The notes beneath the pieces were generated by a model that was not told where the DNA came from, searched no databases, and was given only the letters and a program-made list of their open reading frames with translations. This document shows, piece by piece, positions 36,217 through 47,897 of a stretch of 64,000 bases of DNA. The stretch lies in contig NZ_NPFY01000001.1 in assembly GCF_002259415.1 (NCBI RefSeq), positions 62,001-126,000 on the forward strand. The letters run 5' to 3'. This DNA is from Rhodococcus sp. 14-2470-1b (GTDB lineage Bacteria; Actinomycetota; Actinomycetes; Mycobacteriales; Mycobacteriaceae). The position numbers were made by a program, and so were the translations under genes. Every line of letters begins with the position of its first letter. Position 1 is the stretch's first letter.

Positions 36217-37470
36217 CTAAGCGGACAACTTCGCGACGAGGCCGCGAAGGCCTTTCTTCTTCTTCGATTCCGCGATGGCCGTACGCAATCCGCGGCGTTT
36301 GCCGGTGACTGGATCGACGGTGAGCAACCCGCGAGACTCGTCGGCGAACTTGCGCTCCGACGCCGTCTCCGGCGCGTCGTCCGCAGTTGCCTTGAGGTAC
36401 TTGTTGGGCAACGAGAGCTTGGCGATGGTCCGCCAGGACAGCAAGTACTGCTTGCCGATCGAGCCGGTGGTGTACGGCAGGTCGTACTTCTCGGCGAGTT
36501 CCAGAACTCGGAACTTGATCTCGCGCAGGCGATTGCTGGGCAGATCCGGGAACAGGTGATGCTCGATCTGGTAGCAGAGGTTGCCGCTCATGAACTCCAT
36601 GACGGGGCCTGCCTCGAAGTTCGCGCTGCCGAGCATCTGCCGCAGGTACCACTGCCCCTGCGTCTCGCCCTCCATGTCCGACTTCGTGAACTTCTCCGCA
36701 CCGTCCGGGAAGTGCCCGCAGAAGATGACCGTGTTGGTCCAGACGTTGCGGATCATGTTGGCGACGATGTTGGCCGTCAGCGTGCTCTTCCACGCCGGAC
36801 CGGTCAGGGCCGGGTAGACCACGTAGTCCTTGGCGATCTGCTTGCCGATCTTCTCGAGGACCTCTCGACGCTTGCGCTCGAACTCCTCGCGCTCGACGCG
36901 GCCCTTGGCGACCTTGCCGAGTTCGAGATGCTGTGCGGCGACGCCGTATTCGAAGAAGAGCTGCAGAAGCAGGTTGTAGACAGGGTTGCCGAGATTGAAG
37001 GGCTTCCACCGCTGGTCGCGCGTGACACGGAGAAGTCCGTAGCCGACGTCGTCGTCCATTCCGAGCACGTTGGTGTACTTGTGATGGATGTAGTTGTGCG
37101 TCTGCTTCCAGTGCGCCGACGGCCCGGTGTTGTCCCACTCCCACGACGTGGAGTGGATCTCCGGATCGTTCATCCAGTCCCACTGCCCGTGCATCACGTT
37201 GTGCCCGAGTTCCATGTTCTCGATGATCTTGGCGGCGCCGAGCATGCCGGCCCCGAGGAACCAGGCCGGTCGCTTGCGGCTTGCGAACAGGACGGCACGA
37301 CCGCCGATCTCCAGCGTCCGCTGCAACCGAATGGTGTTGCGGATGTACCGTGCGTCGCGTTCTCCGCGTGACGCCTCGATGTCACGGCGGATTGCATCCA
37401 GCTCGACGCCGAGCGCCTCGACGTCCGCATCGGTCAAATGCGCGTATTCCTTGATGTCCGATATCGCCAC
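36217..37470 (-). CDS. desA3: Stearoyl-CoA delta-9 desaturase, DesA3-like (copy 1)
   Basis: A 417-residue integral-membrane acyl-CoA desaturase homologous to Rv3229c. The iron-binding histidine boxes are GHNVMHGQWDW (about residue 90), HNYIHHKYTN and QIEHHLFPDLPSNR. It introduces a cis double bond into stearoyl-CoA using electrons from the oxidoreductase encoded at 39006-40133. The C-terminus has the conserved VDPVTGKRRGLRTAI and a Lys-rich end. A 24-bp near-palindrome is centred 76 bp before the ATG and is a likely repressor site. A second desaturase gene lies immediately upstream on the same strand. Confidence 0.92.
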   Translation of the reverse strand: MAISDIKEYAHLTDADVEALGVELDAIRRDIEASRGERDARYIRNTIRLQRTLEIGGRAVLFASRKRPAWFLGAGMLGAAKIIENMELGHNVMHGQWDWMNDPEIHSTSWEWDNTGPSAHWKQTHNYIHHKYTNVLGMDDDVGYGLLRVTRDQRWKPFNLGNPVYNLLLQLFFEYGVAAQHLELGKVAKGRVEREEFERKRREVLEKIGKQIAKDYVVYPALTGPAWKSTLTANIVANMIRNVWTNTVIFCGHFPDGAEKFTKSDMEGETQGQWYLRQMLGSANFEAGPVMEFMSGNLCYQIEHHLFPDLPSNRLREIKFRVLELAEKYDLPYTTGSIGKQYLLSWRTIAKLSLPNKYLKATADDAPETASERKFADESRGLLTVDPVTGKRRGLRTAIAESKKKKGLRGLVAKLSA

Positions 37471-37533
37471 GGGTTACGGCCCTCCTGGCAGTCGTCGGTG
37501 ATGCACGTGGTGCACGATCACTACTACCGTACC

Positions 37534-37557
37534 GTAACTTACGGCAGCGTAGGTTAC
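37534..37557. promoter_or_regulatory. Candidate TetR-type operator upstream of desaturase copy 1
   Basis: GTAACTTACG-GCAG-CGTAGGTTAC: two ten-base arms complementary at nine of ten positions with a four-base spacer, centred about 76 bp before the start at 37470. A related half-plus-core lies before the reductase gene at the same distance. Confidence 0.6.
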
Positions 37558-38876
37558 GACCCCGTAGGTGTGAGGGACTTCACGCGTGACTTCTGTGCCT
37601 GGCGCAGAGCCTTGGCCTGGCGCTTGGCTTCCTTCTTCGCGTTCCGCAGTGTGACCCGCGCTTCTGCAATGGCCGAGCGGAGACCGCGACGCTTGCCGGT
37701 CAGCGGATCGATTCGAAGCGCATGCACCGTGGGCTCCTCACCCGTCCTGAACCGGCGCTCGGAACTGGTCTCGGGTGCATTGTCCGACGTGGCACGCAAC
37801 CACCGATCAGGGAGCGACAGCTTGTGAATGGTGCGCAGCGCCAGCAGGTACTGCTTACCGAGAGATCCGGTGGTGTACGGAAGGTCGTACTTCTCGCACA
37901 ACGCGTGCACCTTCTCGGATATCTCCTCGTACCGGTTGCTGGGCAGGTCCGGGAACATGTGATGTTCGATCTGGTAGCAGAGGTTGCCGCTCATGAACGC
38001 CATGACCTTGCCTGCGTCGAAGTTGGCGCTGCCGAGCATCTGACGCAGGTACCACTCCGCGCGCGTCTCCGTCTCGAACTGACCGATCGTGAACTTCTCT
38101 GCACCGTCGGGAAAATGGCCGCAGAAGATGACCGCGTAGGCCCACAGGTTGCGGACGAGATTTGCGGTCGCGTTGGCGGTCAGAGTGCTTTTCCACGCAG
38201 GGCCGGTCAACGCCGGGAACAGAACGAAATCCTTGCCGACCTGACGGGCGATCTTACGAGCGAACGCCCTGTTGGACGGAGACTTCCAGAATTGCTTCTC
38301 GTGCTCGCCGTCCAGTTCCTTCTGCGCGTCCAAGTCGTGCAGAGCGATACCCCATTCGAACGTCGCCGCCAGGAGGACATTGGCAACCGGCTGCAAGAGG
38401 TTGATCGGTTTCCACGCTTCGTCGCGGGTCATACGGAGGATGCCGAAGCCGATGTCGTCATCCATGCCGACGATGTTGGTGTAGGTGTGATGGGAGTAGT
38501 TGTGCGCGCGCTTCCACTGCTCCGACGGACCCGTCTGGTCCCATTCCCACGACACCGAATGGATCTCCGGGTCGTTCATCCAATCCCACTGCCCGTGCAT
38601 CACATTGTGCCCGAGCTCCATGTTCTCGATGATCTTCGCGACGCTCAGCATCGCGGTACCCACAAGCCACGCTGGACGATATTTGCTGCCCAACAGCACG
38701 ATTCGACTGCCGAACTCCAGACAGCGCTGCAGCTTGATGGTCCGACGGATGTACGCGGCATCCTTCTCGCCGCGCGAATCCTCGATGTCGCGGCGAACAG
38801 CGTCCAGTTCTCTGCCGAAGGCTTCCATGTCCTCTTCGGTCAGGTGTGCGAACTCTTTGATGTCCGTGATGGCCAT
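37554..38876 (-). CDS. Stearoyl-CoA delta-9 desaturase, DesA3-like (copy 2)
   Basis: A 440-residue paralogue of the neighbouring desaturase, alike throughout and with the same three histidine boxes: GHNVMHGQWDW, HNYSHHTYTN and QIEHHMFPDLPSNR. It differs in a C-terminal extension of about 30 residues rich in Lys, Arg, Ala and Gln, possibly a coiled tail, after the shared DPLTGKRRGLRSAIAEA. The ATG at 38876 has GGAGG eight bases upstream. The stop lies within bases of the operator that precedes copy 1. M. tuberculosis has a single gene here. Confidence 0.92.
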   Translation of the reverse strand: MAITDIKEFAHLTEEDMEAFGRELDAVRRDIEDSRGEKDAAYIRRTIKLQRCLEFGSRIVLLGSKYRPAWLVGTAMLSVAKIIENMELGHNVMHGQWDWMNDPEIHSVSWEWDQTGPSEQWKRAHNYSHHTYTNIVGMDDDIGFGILRMTRDEAWKPINLLQPVANVLLAATFEWGIALHDLDAQKELDGEHEKQFWKSPSNRAFARKIARQVGKDFVLFPALTGPAWKSTLTANATANLVRNLWAYAVIFCGHFPDGAEKFTIGQFETETRAEWYLRQMLGSANFDAGKVMAFMSGNLCYQIEHHMFPDLPSNRYEEISEKVHALCEKYDLPYTTGSLGKQYLLALRTIHKLSLPDRWLRATSDNAPETSSERRFRTGEEPTVHALRIDPLTGKRRGLRSAIAEARVTLRNAKKEAKRQAKALRQAQKSRVKSLTPTGS

Positions 38877-39005
38877 CGTGGTCCTCCGAAAGTCGTGGGC
38901 GCGGGCCCGAAATGCGTTTTCGCCTCTGTGCGCCAATGCAAGGGTAGCCGAACTTACTGAGAAGTCCGTGTGGGTTGGAGCACGCTCACACCGCGTCGCG
39001 GCCGG

Positions 39006-40133
39006 TCAGAGCTCGAGTGTGCAGTCGCCTGCAGCCGCGGAAATACAGGTCTGGATACGGTCACCTTCGCCGTGTTCCTTGCCCGAGCGTAGGTCGATGA
39101 CGTGCCCGGCCGTCAACGGCACGACGCACGTCTGACAAATACCCATCCTGCACCCGAAGGGCATCTGAACACCCAGACCCTCCCCTGCCTCCAGCAAGCT
39201 CGTGGCACCGTCGACCTCGACGGACCGGTCCGACTTGGAGAAGGTCACCTTGCCCCCCTTGCCGGACGTGTCGGCCCGGGCGATCTCGAAGCGTTCGAGG
39301 TGCAGTCTGTCCTCGATTCCCTCCGACTTCCACACTCGCTCGATCTCCTCGAGCAAGCCGGACGGGCCACACGCCCACGTCTGACGCTCGCGCCAGTCCG
39401 GGTAGAGCTCGTCGAGCGACGCCAACGCGAACTTGCCGTCCGATCTGGTCAGCTGCACGTGCGAGGTGAACTGCGGATGACCGGTCGCCAGCGATGCGAG
39501 CTCGTCGGAGAACATCACCTCGTCCTCGGTGGGTGCCGAATGAATGTGCACCGTGTCCGGCATGTCTCCGTGTCTGTCCAGGGCGCGAAGCATGGAGATG
39601 ATCGGTGTGATGCCACTGCCGGCCGTGATGAACAGAATTTTCTCCGGCGGCGGCGTCGGGAGCGCGAAATTGCCCTTCGGAGCGGCCAGCCGAACGATGG
39701 TGCCCTGGGGCACGCCGCCGACGAGGTGGCTGGAGAGGAAGCCCTCCGGCATCGCCTTCACCGTGATCGAGATCAGTTTCTCGTCCCAGTTCGGTGCGGA
39801 CGTGAGCGAATACGAGCGCCAGTGCCAGCGCCCGCCGAGGTGCAAACCGATCCCGATGTACTGCCCGGGCTGGTAGTCGAAGTTGAATCCCCATCCGGGC
39901 TGGATGACCAGAGTGACTGCCGTTGCGGTCTCCTGCTCCACCCGAACGATGCGGCCGCGCAGCTCACGCGCCGACCACAACGGGTTGGCGAGGTGCAGGT
40001 AGTCGTCGGGAAGCAACGGTGTGGTGATGCGCGTGATCGCACCACGCAACATGTTCAGCTTCGGACGCTTGGGAGCAGATACACCCGCGGCGGGAGCTTC
40101 CAGCCACTTCTTGAGATCCATCGGAAAGTACAT
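39006..40133 (-). CDS. Ferredoxin-NADP-type oxidoreductase for fatty acid desaturase (Rv3230c-like)
   Basis: About 375 residues: an FAD domain with RSYSLTSAP, an NAD(P) domain with [15 protein letters not shown] and [13 protein letters not shown], and a C-terminal plant-type [2Fe-2S] ferredoxin with CRMGICQTC and a distal Cys in QTCIS. It delivers electrons from NADPH to the DesA3 desaturases; Rv3230c does so for Rv3229c. Two starts are possible, ATG at 40133 (GAGGGGT directly before it) and ATG at 40121. A candidate operator half shared with desaturase copy 1 lies about 76 bp upstream of 40133. Confidence 0.9.
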   Translation of the reverse strand: MYFPMDLKKWLEAPAAGVSAPKRPKLNMLRGAITRITTPLLPDDYLHLANPLWSARELRGRIVRVEQETATAVTLVIQPGWGFNFDYQPGQYIGIGLHLGGRWHWRSYSLTSAPNWDEKLISITVKAMPEGFLSSHLVGGVPQGTIVRLAAPKGNFALPTPPPEKILFITAGSGITPIISMLRALDRHGDMPDTVHIHSAPTEDEVMFSDELASLATGHPQFTSHVQLTRSDGKFALASLDELYPDWRERQTWACGPSGLLEEIERVWKSEGIEDRLHLERFEIARADTSGKGGKVTFSKSDRSVEVDGATSLLEAGEGLGVQMPFGCRMGICQTCVVPLTAGHVIDLRSGKEHGEGDRIQTCISAAAGDCTLEL

Positions 40134-40197
40134 ACCCCTCGTTCGAGACAGAGACAACGCTGACGTGCTGGACCAGCTGGCGCGAATAGGCCCGCAT

Positions 40198-40221
40198 CAA
40201 GGTTACGCTACCGTAGGTTAC
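40198..40221. promoter_or_regulatory. Candidate operator upstream of the desaturase reductase gene
   Basis: CGTAGGTTAC at 40212-40221 is identical to the right arm of the site at 37534-37557. The core TTACG-N4-CGTAG is kept, but the outer left arm is degenerate. Its distance to the start at 40133 equals that of the other site. Confidence 0.5.
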
Positions 40222-40236
40222 TGGGGCGTTCGACTT

Positions 40237-40758
40237 CTACAGGAACTCCAACAGGAACGGCAGCTCCTGCGTCGCGTACCACGCAAGGGCGTGATCCTCG
40301 GCATCACCGAGAACGAACTCGGCGTCCGGATCGCCCATATCCGCCGCGTCCACGACACCGACCGCCTTCTCGACAACGGACTCGGCGCCTTCGAGGTCGA
40401 CGTGGACCGACGCGACCTCGCTCATCCGAAGCGGCTCCTTCAACCGAACGACGGCGTCGTCCAGGTCCGGCCGAAGCGTCGGGTCCTCCACGTCCGCGGC
40501 GATCACCGCGCGCCGGAACACGACCGAGCCGTCGACGACACCGTCGCCCTCGTCTTCCAGCGCAGCACCGACCAGACGCAGCGACGCCCTGGCCGCTTCG
40601 TTCATCGCGACCTCGGCCAGCTCCTCGTCGTCTCCCGACGAGTAGGCCTCACGGAGGGTGGGGGTCACCGCGAACGCGGTACGACTGACCGGATGGAACT
40701 CACCGTCGGCCACCAGCGTCCGCAACATGGCGACCGTCGCCGGAACATAGACCCTCAC
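40237..40758 (-). CDS. Conserved actinobacterial protein (Rv3231c-like)
   Basis: A 173-residue protein of unknown function. It begins VRVYVPATVAMLRTLVADGEF and carries a helical centre (LAEVAMNEAARASLRLV) and an acidic C-terminal half. There are no catalytic motifs or membrane segments. The GTG at 40758 follows GAGGTACGC. The WS/DGAT gene ends eight bases before this start, so the two are probably co-transcribed. Position next to the desaturase reductase matches M. tuberculosis. Confidence 0.75.
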   Translation of the reverse strand: MRVYVPATVAMLRTLVADGEFHPVSRTAFAVTPTLREAYSSGDDEELAEVAMNEAARASLRLVGAALEDEGDGVVDGSVVFRRAVIAADVEDPTLRPDLDDAVVRLKEPLRMSEVASVHVDLEGAESVVEKAVGVVDAADMGDPDAEFVLGDAEDHALAWYATQELPFLLEFL

Positions 40759-40765
40759 GCGTACC

Positions 40766-42217
40766 TCACACTCTCGATTCGTTGCTGGCGTCGACGAGCT
40801 CTTCGAGCGCCTCGCGCAACAGGACGGTGATGACGTCGACGTCGGGCATCGCGCCACGATCGGCGTTCAGGCCGAAGCACACGAATCCGTCGTACGACGT
40901 CAAACCGATACTGAGAGCCTGGTTCTCGAACAGCGGCGACACGGGGAACATCTCCAACATACGGGCACCTCCGACGTACAGAGGGAACTGCGGGCCCGGG
41001 GCATTGGTGACGATCAGATTGAACAGTCGCCTCGACAGCCTGCTGCCCGCCCGTGCACCCATCGCGTGCAGACTGGCGGGCGCGAATCCCGAGATCCGCA
41101 TCAGCGTGTCCGCGGTGACCCCGGGAGACTGCTTGGCGTGCGCTTCGGTGGCGTGCGCGATGTGCGACAACCGCACCACGGCATTCAGTTCACCGACCGG
41201 CAGATCGATCAGGAACGACGACACCTCGCTGCGGGGCGGCACCTCCGGGTCGTGGTCTCCGGTCAGCCGGTCGGCGTGCTCGTAGCCCGACGGATCCTCG
41301 GTGACGTAGACCGACATCGGAACCATCGCGCGCACGGTCGACGATGCCGTGACGGGCTCACCCCGTGACAGCAGCCAGTTGCGAAGAGCCCCGGTGACAA
41401 CGGCCAACACGACGTCGTTGATGGAGCAGTCGAAGCGTGTGTGAATCTTGCGGTAGTCGGTCAGTTCGGTCTTCGCGACCGCGAAACGCCGGTTCCTCGA
41501 AATGGGGGCATTCAGGGGGCTCGTCGGCGCGCTCTGTGCGGCGGTGCGCACGACGGACAGCACCTTCCCCGCTGCGCCGAGCGCACCACCGGCAATTCCG
41601 GCCACCCCGGCCGCCGCACCACGCAAGATCTCGACCCCCTCGCTCGGTGAGGCGATCAGTTCCGTGATGGCATCGATCACCAGCGCGGATTCCTTGGGCT
41701 CGCGCGCAGGCATCCACAGTTCCTCAGCCATCGCAGGCGGGCTCTTGGTCGCATCCAGAATGACCTGGCCGATTTCGAGCGCCTTCTCACCGTCGACGAG
41801 CGCCGAGTGCGACTTCGTGAAGATCGCGAACCGGTTCTTGCTCAGACCCTCGACCAGGTACATCTCCCACAGAGGCCGAGTGCGGTCCAGTGGCCGCGAA
41901 GTCAGCCGCGCCACCAGATCGTGAAGTTGCTCGTCCGATCCCGGCTTCGGTAGGGCCGACCGGCGAATGTGATAGGTGATGTCGAACTCGCCGTCGTCCA
42001 CCCAGACCGGCCGTGCCAGGCCGAATGCGACTTCCCGGACCTTCTGTCGATACCGCGGCACCAGAGCGAGGCGCTGCTCCACCAGCGACAGGAGGTCCTC
42101 GTAGCGGAAACCGTTGCGAGGCGTGCGAAACACCGCGAGGGAACCGAGATGCATCGGTGTACTGCTGGCCTCGAGGAAGTAGAACGACGCATCCTGAGTT
42201 GTCAGTCTGTTCGCCAT
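40766..42217 (-). CDS. WS/DGAT-family acyltransferase homologue with altered active site
   Basis: A 483-residue member of the wax ester synthase/diacylglycerol acyltransferase family, placed where M. tuberculosis has Rv3233c-Rv3234c (tgs3). Fold markers are present: DASFYFLE near the N-terminus, RPLWEMYLVEGL (114-125), a central Ala/Gly linker and NAPGPQFPLYVGG near the C-terminus. The catalytic motif HHxxxDG reads HSALVDG (137-143), so the second histidine, the general base, is serine. Triacylglycerol synthesis is therefore doubtful and it may be regulatory or act differently. The ATG at 42217 gives the family's usual N-terminus. Confidence 0.85.
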   Translation of the reverse strand: MANRLTTQDASFYFLEASSTPMHLGSLAVFRTPRNGFRYEDLLSLVEQRLALVPRYRQKVREVAFGLARPVWVDDGEFDITYHIRRSALPKPGSDEQLHDLVARLTSRPLDRTRPLWEMYLVEGLSKNRFAIFTKSHSALVDGEKALEIGQVILDATKSPPAMAEELWMPAREPKESALVIDAITELIASPSEGVEILRGAAAGVAGIAGGALGAAGKVLSVVRTAAQSAPTSPLNAPISRNRRFAVAKTELTDYRKIHTRFDCSINDVVLAVVTGALRNWLLSRGEPVTASSTVRAMVPMSVYVTEDPSGYEHADRLTGDHDPEVPPRSEVSSFLIDLPVGELNAVVRLSHIAHATEAHAKQSPGVTADTLMRISGFAPASLHAMGARAGSRLSRRLFNLIVTNAPGPQFPLYVGGARMLEMFPVSPLFENQALSIGLTSYDGFVCFGLNADRGAMPDVDVITVLLREALEELVDASNESRV

Positions 42218-42405
42218 CGCGGGTACCGGTTCCCCAATCCTTAGCCACACCGTGCCGATCACCACTGGTCGAGCGAGGTGATTCGTCGTACTCGAACCTA
42301 GACGAACCCACAGGTTACAGCCATTCGGCCGCGGTTCGATGGAACCGACCGCGGCTCGGTTCCGTCTGAATTACCAAGAAGAGGGATCCGCCGGAGGGAC
42401 TCAGG

Positions 42406-42996
42406 ATGAACGCAATGTCGGATGCGCGCCGGTTCGCGTACATCGCCCGTGCCGCCACGTTCGAACCACCGACGGACAGCGCACGTGCGAGCGACGGGCG
42501 AGTGACGGACAGCCGGTCCGCGCCTGCTGCGTGCAGCAGGCCGATCCGGCGCCGACGCCCGTTCCCGCGCAGCGTCGGACACCACGACCACCCGGGAGTC
42601 GCCGATCTTGCCAACTCGAACGGATCGCGCATCGGCCCACTGACGGCGGTAAGCGAGAACTCGGTGTCCGACGACGCTCGCCGCGGTGCCGAGCAGGCAG
42701 TTCGGTTACTGCTGGAGGTCCTGGATCGACGACGGCCGCCGGAGAAGATGGGACTGCTGTTCGCCCCGAACGTCGTGGAATCGGTGCGGACGATCGCACG
42801 AACCGAACCACCGGGGCGACGGTTGGGGGCGGCGAGCCTGCGTCGCATTCACGTCACGCACGCCGCACGCAACGCGACGGAAGTGTTCGGAACCTACACC
42901 CGCGGGACGCGGGTGTTCGCGGTCGCGGCCCGCCTCGAGTACCGGCGCAGCCTCAAGTACACCGGGTGGACAGTCACGTCGCTGCGCGTCGTCTGA
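42406..42996 (+). CDS. Rv3235-family protein
   Basis: A 196-residue protein of unknown function. The first 90 residues are Arg/Pro/Ser-rich and low in complexity. The C-terminal half is the conserved part, with QAVRLLLEVLDRRRPPEKM and HVTHAARNATEVFGTY followed by RVFAVAARLEYR, a mixed alpha/beta pattern. The ATG has GGAGG eight bases upstream. It converges on secA, with 42 bp between the stops, as Rv3235 lies near secA1 in M. tuberculosis. Confidence 0.7.
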   Translation: MNAMSDARRFAYIARAATFEPPTDSARASDGRVTDSRSAPAACSRPIRRRRPFPRSVGHHDHPGVADLANSNGSRIGPLTAVSENSVSDDARRGAEQAVRLLLEVLDRRRPPEKMGLLFAPNVVESVRTIARTEPPGRRLGAASLRRIHVTHAARNATEVFGTYTRGTRVFAVAARLEYRRSLKYTGWTVTSLRVV

Positions 42997-43038
42997 TGCC
43001 GTGCGCATCGGTTCGCCGCGCGCGACGTGACCGAGCCC

Positions 43039-45978
<2,940 letters not shown>

Positions 45979-46141
45979 GGGCTTTCTCGTCCTCGATCCT
46001 CGGTTACTTGTATTCGGTCGACAGGTTGGCGGTGCAGGCCTCTCCGACGTCGCGACTAGCTCTGGCGATGCGACCTGCCGATGAGGCCTGACGCAACCAT
46101 GGTAGGCGTTGGACCGTCATGGCCCACAGACCCACGTACCA

Positions 46142-46181
46142 AAGCAGGCCCGACCTGGTGTTTTCCAGGTCGGGCCTGCTT
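46142..46181. terminator. Terminator downstream of hpf
   Basis: Arms 46142-46158 and 46165-46181 form a perfect 17-bp stem with a six-base loop rich in T. It lies 32 bp after the hpf stop on the minus strand and before the secA start. Confidence 0.85.
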
Positions 46182-46212
46182 CGTCTCGAGGTATTCCTAC
46201 GAAATTCTCAGC

Positions 46213-46881
46213 TCACGTGAGCCTGATCAATCCGTAGTCGAACGCGTGACGGCGGTACACCACCGACGGTCTGTCGGTCGCGGAATCGTGGAACAGAAAG
46301 AAGTCGTGGCCGACGAGTTCCATCTCGTACAGAGCGTCGTCCACACTCATCGGGGCTGCGGAGTGGACCTTGGTGCGCACGATCTGACCGGGGCCCGACG
46401 GCTCGTCTTCGAACGTGTCGAGTTTGATGTCCGGGTCGATCGCCAGATCGTCGTCCTCGGCGAGTTCGGCGGTGGCCTCGGCCACCGAGACGGGACGCTT
46501 TTCTCCGTAGTGGACCTTGCGCCGGTCCTTCGTGCGACGCAACCTGCTTTCCAGTTTCGAGGTCACCGACTCCAGGGCGGCGTAGAAACTGTCGGCACAT
46601 GCCTCGGCACGAACCACGGGCCCCTTGCCCTTCGCGGTGATTTCCACGCGCTGACATGCCTTGGCCTGTCGGCGGTTTCGCTCGTGTTGGAGTTCGACGT
46701 CGAACAGGTAGATGGAGGGATCGAATCGTTCGAGCCTGGCGAGTTTTTCGGATACGTAGATCCGGAAGTGGTCTGGGATCTCGACGTTGCGGCCTTTGAC
46801 CACAACGTCGGCATGGGTCTTGGTGGACTCGTCCGAAGGCTTCTCGTCGAAGAAAACCGAAGCTTGTGAAGGGGTCGTCAC
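46213..46881 (-). CDS. hpf: Long-form ribosome hibernation promoting factor
   Basis: A 222-residue long HPF. The N-terminal beta-alpha fold (about 22-125) binds the ribosomal decoding region: VVVKGRNVEIPDHF, YLFDVELQHERN and SFYAALESVTSKLESRLRR. A variable linker is followed by a C-terminal dimerisation domain with SVDDALYEMELVGHDFFLFHDS and RRHAFDYGLI. It makes inactive 100S ribosomes or protects 70S in stasis. The GTG at 46881 has GGGAGGTACGC upstream. It is homologous to Rv3241c and is closed by a strong terminator. Confidence 0.93.
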   Translation of the reverse strand: MTTPSQASVFFDEKPSDESTKTHADVVVKGRNVEIPDHFRIYVSEKLARLERFDPSIYLFDVELQHERNRRQAKACQRVEITAKGKGPVVRAEACADSFYAALESVTSKLESRLRRTKDRRKVHYGEKRPVSVAEATAELAEDDDLAIDPDIKLDTFEDEPSGPGQIVRTKVHSAAPMSVDDALYEMELVGHDFFLFHDSATDRPSVVYRRHAFDYGLIRLT

Positions 46882-47163
46882 GCGTACCTCCCGATATCGG
46901 CCACGCCGCCGGTGCGACGCGGCAAGTGCTCATGCCGAGTGGGGAACCAACCGGCATCAGATTCAGCCGCATCACCTCCACGTAACGAGAAGTCGCATCG
47001 CCTCACACAGCAGAACCGCCGGTTCTTGCTCTGCAAGTACGTGACTGCGACGTTAGTCGGTCATCCGCCGGCGTGCCACCGTTCACGCGGAATTCACCGA
47101 CATTCTCAGTACTTGTTCAGTCACGTCGCGGTCCCATCACGGATAGAGCGGTCCACAGAAGTC

Positions 47164-47886
47164 TCACACCGCCGCCACCACCAGGACTCCGTCGACCGGG
47201 ACCCCCAATTCCTTTAGCACTCTTACCGATTCGGCCGCAGTTGCACCCGTGGTCATGACGTCGTCGATCAACAACACCGAGGTGGCCGAGTATGCGCCGC
47301 AGCCGAGTTCGATCGCAGGCGCACCACGACGCACTCGAATCCTGCCGGAGATGTTGGCCGCCCGCTGCGCGGCACCGAGACCGACGGAATCCCGCACGCC
47401 GCGTGCCATCGCGAGTGCAGGCACCATCGACACCGGTTCCGGCGCAAGCGCAGCAGCGGCATCTGCCGCGAACCGGAGCACCGGATCACCGCCACGACTG
47501 CGCGCGGCTCGCGCCCGCGTCGGGGCCGGTATCAGAACGAGGCGCGCAAGTTCCGGTGGATCCAGATGCCCGAACAGCCTCAGGTGGCGTACCGCTGCTG
47601 CGACGGCTCGGCCTATCGGCGCCGCCAGGTCGTGTCGATTGCGCTCCTTGAGGGCGAGCACCGCCGCACGGCGAGCCCCGGCGTACGTGCCGAGCGCCCA
47701 ACACGGCACGGACGGGTCCACGCGTGGACTCAGCGCGATCGGTGGGCTCGCCAACTCCTCCTCGCACCGCGCGCACCATTGGGTGCCAGAGCCGCCGCAG
47801 CCACCGCATTCACGTGGAAGGGCCAGGTCCAGCATCGCCGCCAATACACCGCTCATACGCGGGAGTATGGCCGACCGGTCCGACAC
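47164..47886 (-). CDS. ComF-family phosphoribosyltransferase-like protein
   Basis: A 240-residue ComF/GntX-type protein (Rv3242c-like). An N-terminal zinc ribbon CGGCGGSGTQWCARC is followed by a PRTase fold whose PRPP loop is VLLIDDVMTTGATAAES. In transformable bacteria ComF acts in DNA uptake; in actinobacteria the role is unproven. The GTG at 47886 is taken, with an ATG ten codons later as alternative. It lies 11 bp after lpqB and is the last gene of the ahcY operon. The 282 bp beyond to hpf holds no recognisable gene. Confidence 0.85.
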   Translation of the reverse strand: MSDRSAILPRMSGVLAAMLDLALPRECGGCGGSGTQWCARCEEELASPPIALSPRVDPSVPCWALGTYAGARRAAVLALKERNRHDLAAPIGRAVAAAVRHLRLFGHLDPPELARLVLIPAPTRARAARSRGGDPVLRFAADAAAALAPEPVSMVPALAMARGVRDSVGLGAAQRAANISGRIRVRRGAPAIELGCGAYSATSVLLIDDVMTTGATAAESVRVLKELGVPVDGVLVVAAV

Positions 47887-47897
47887 GAACGATGCGC

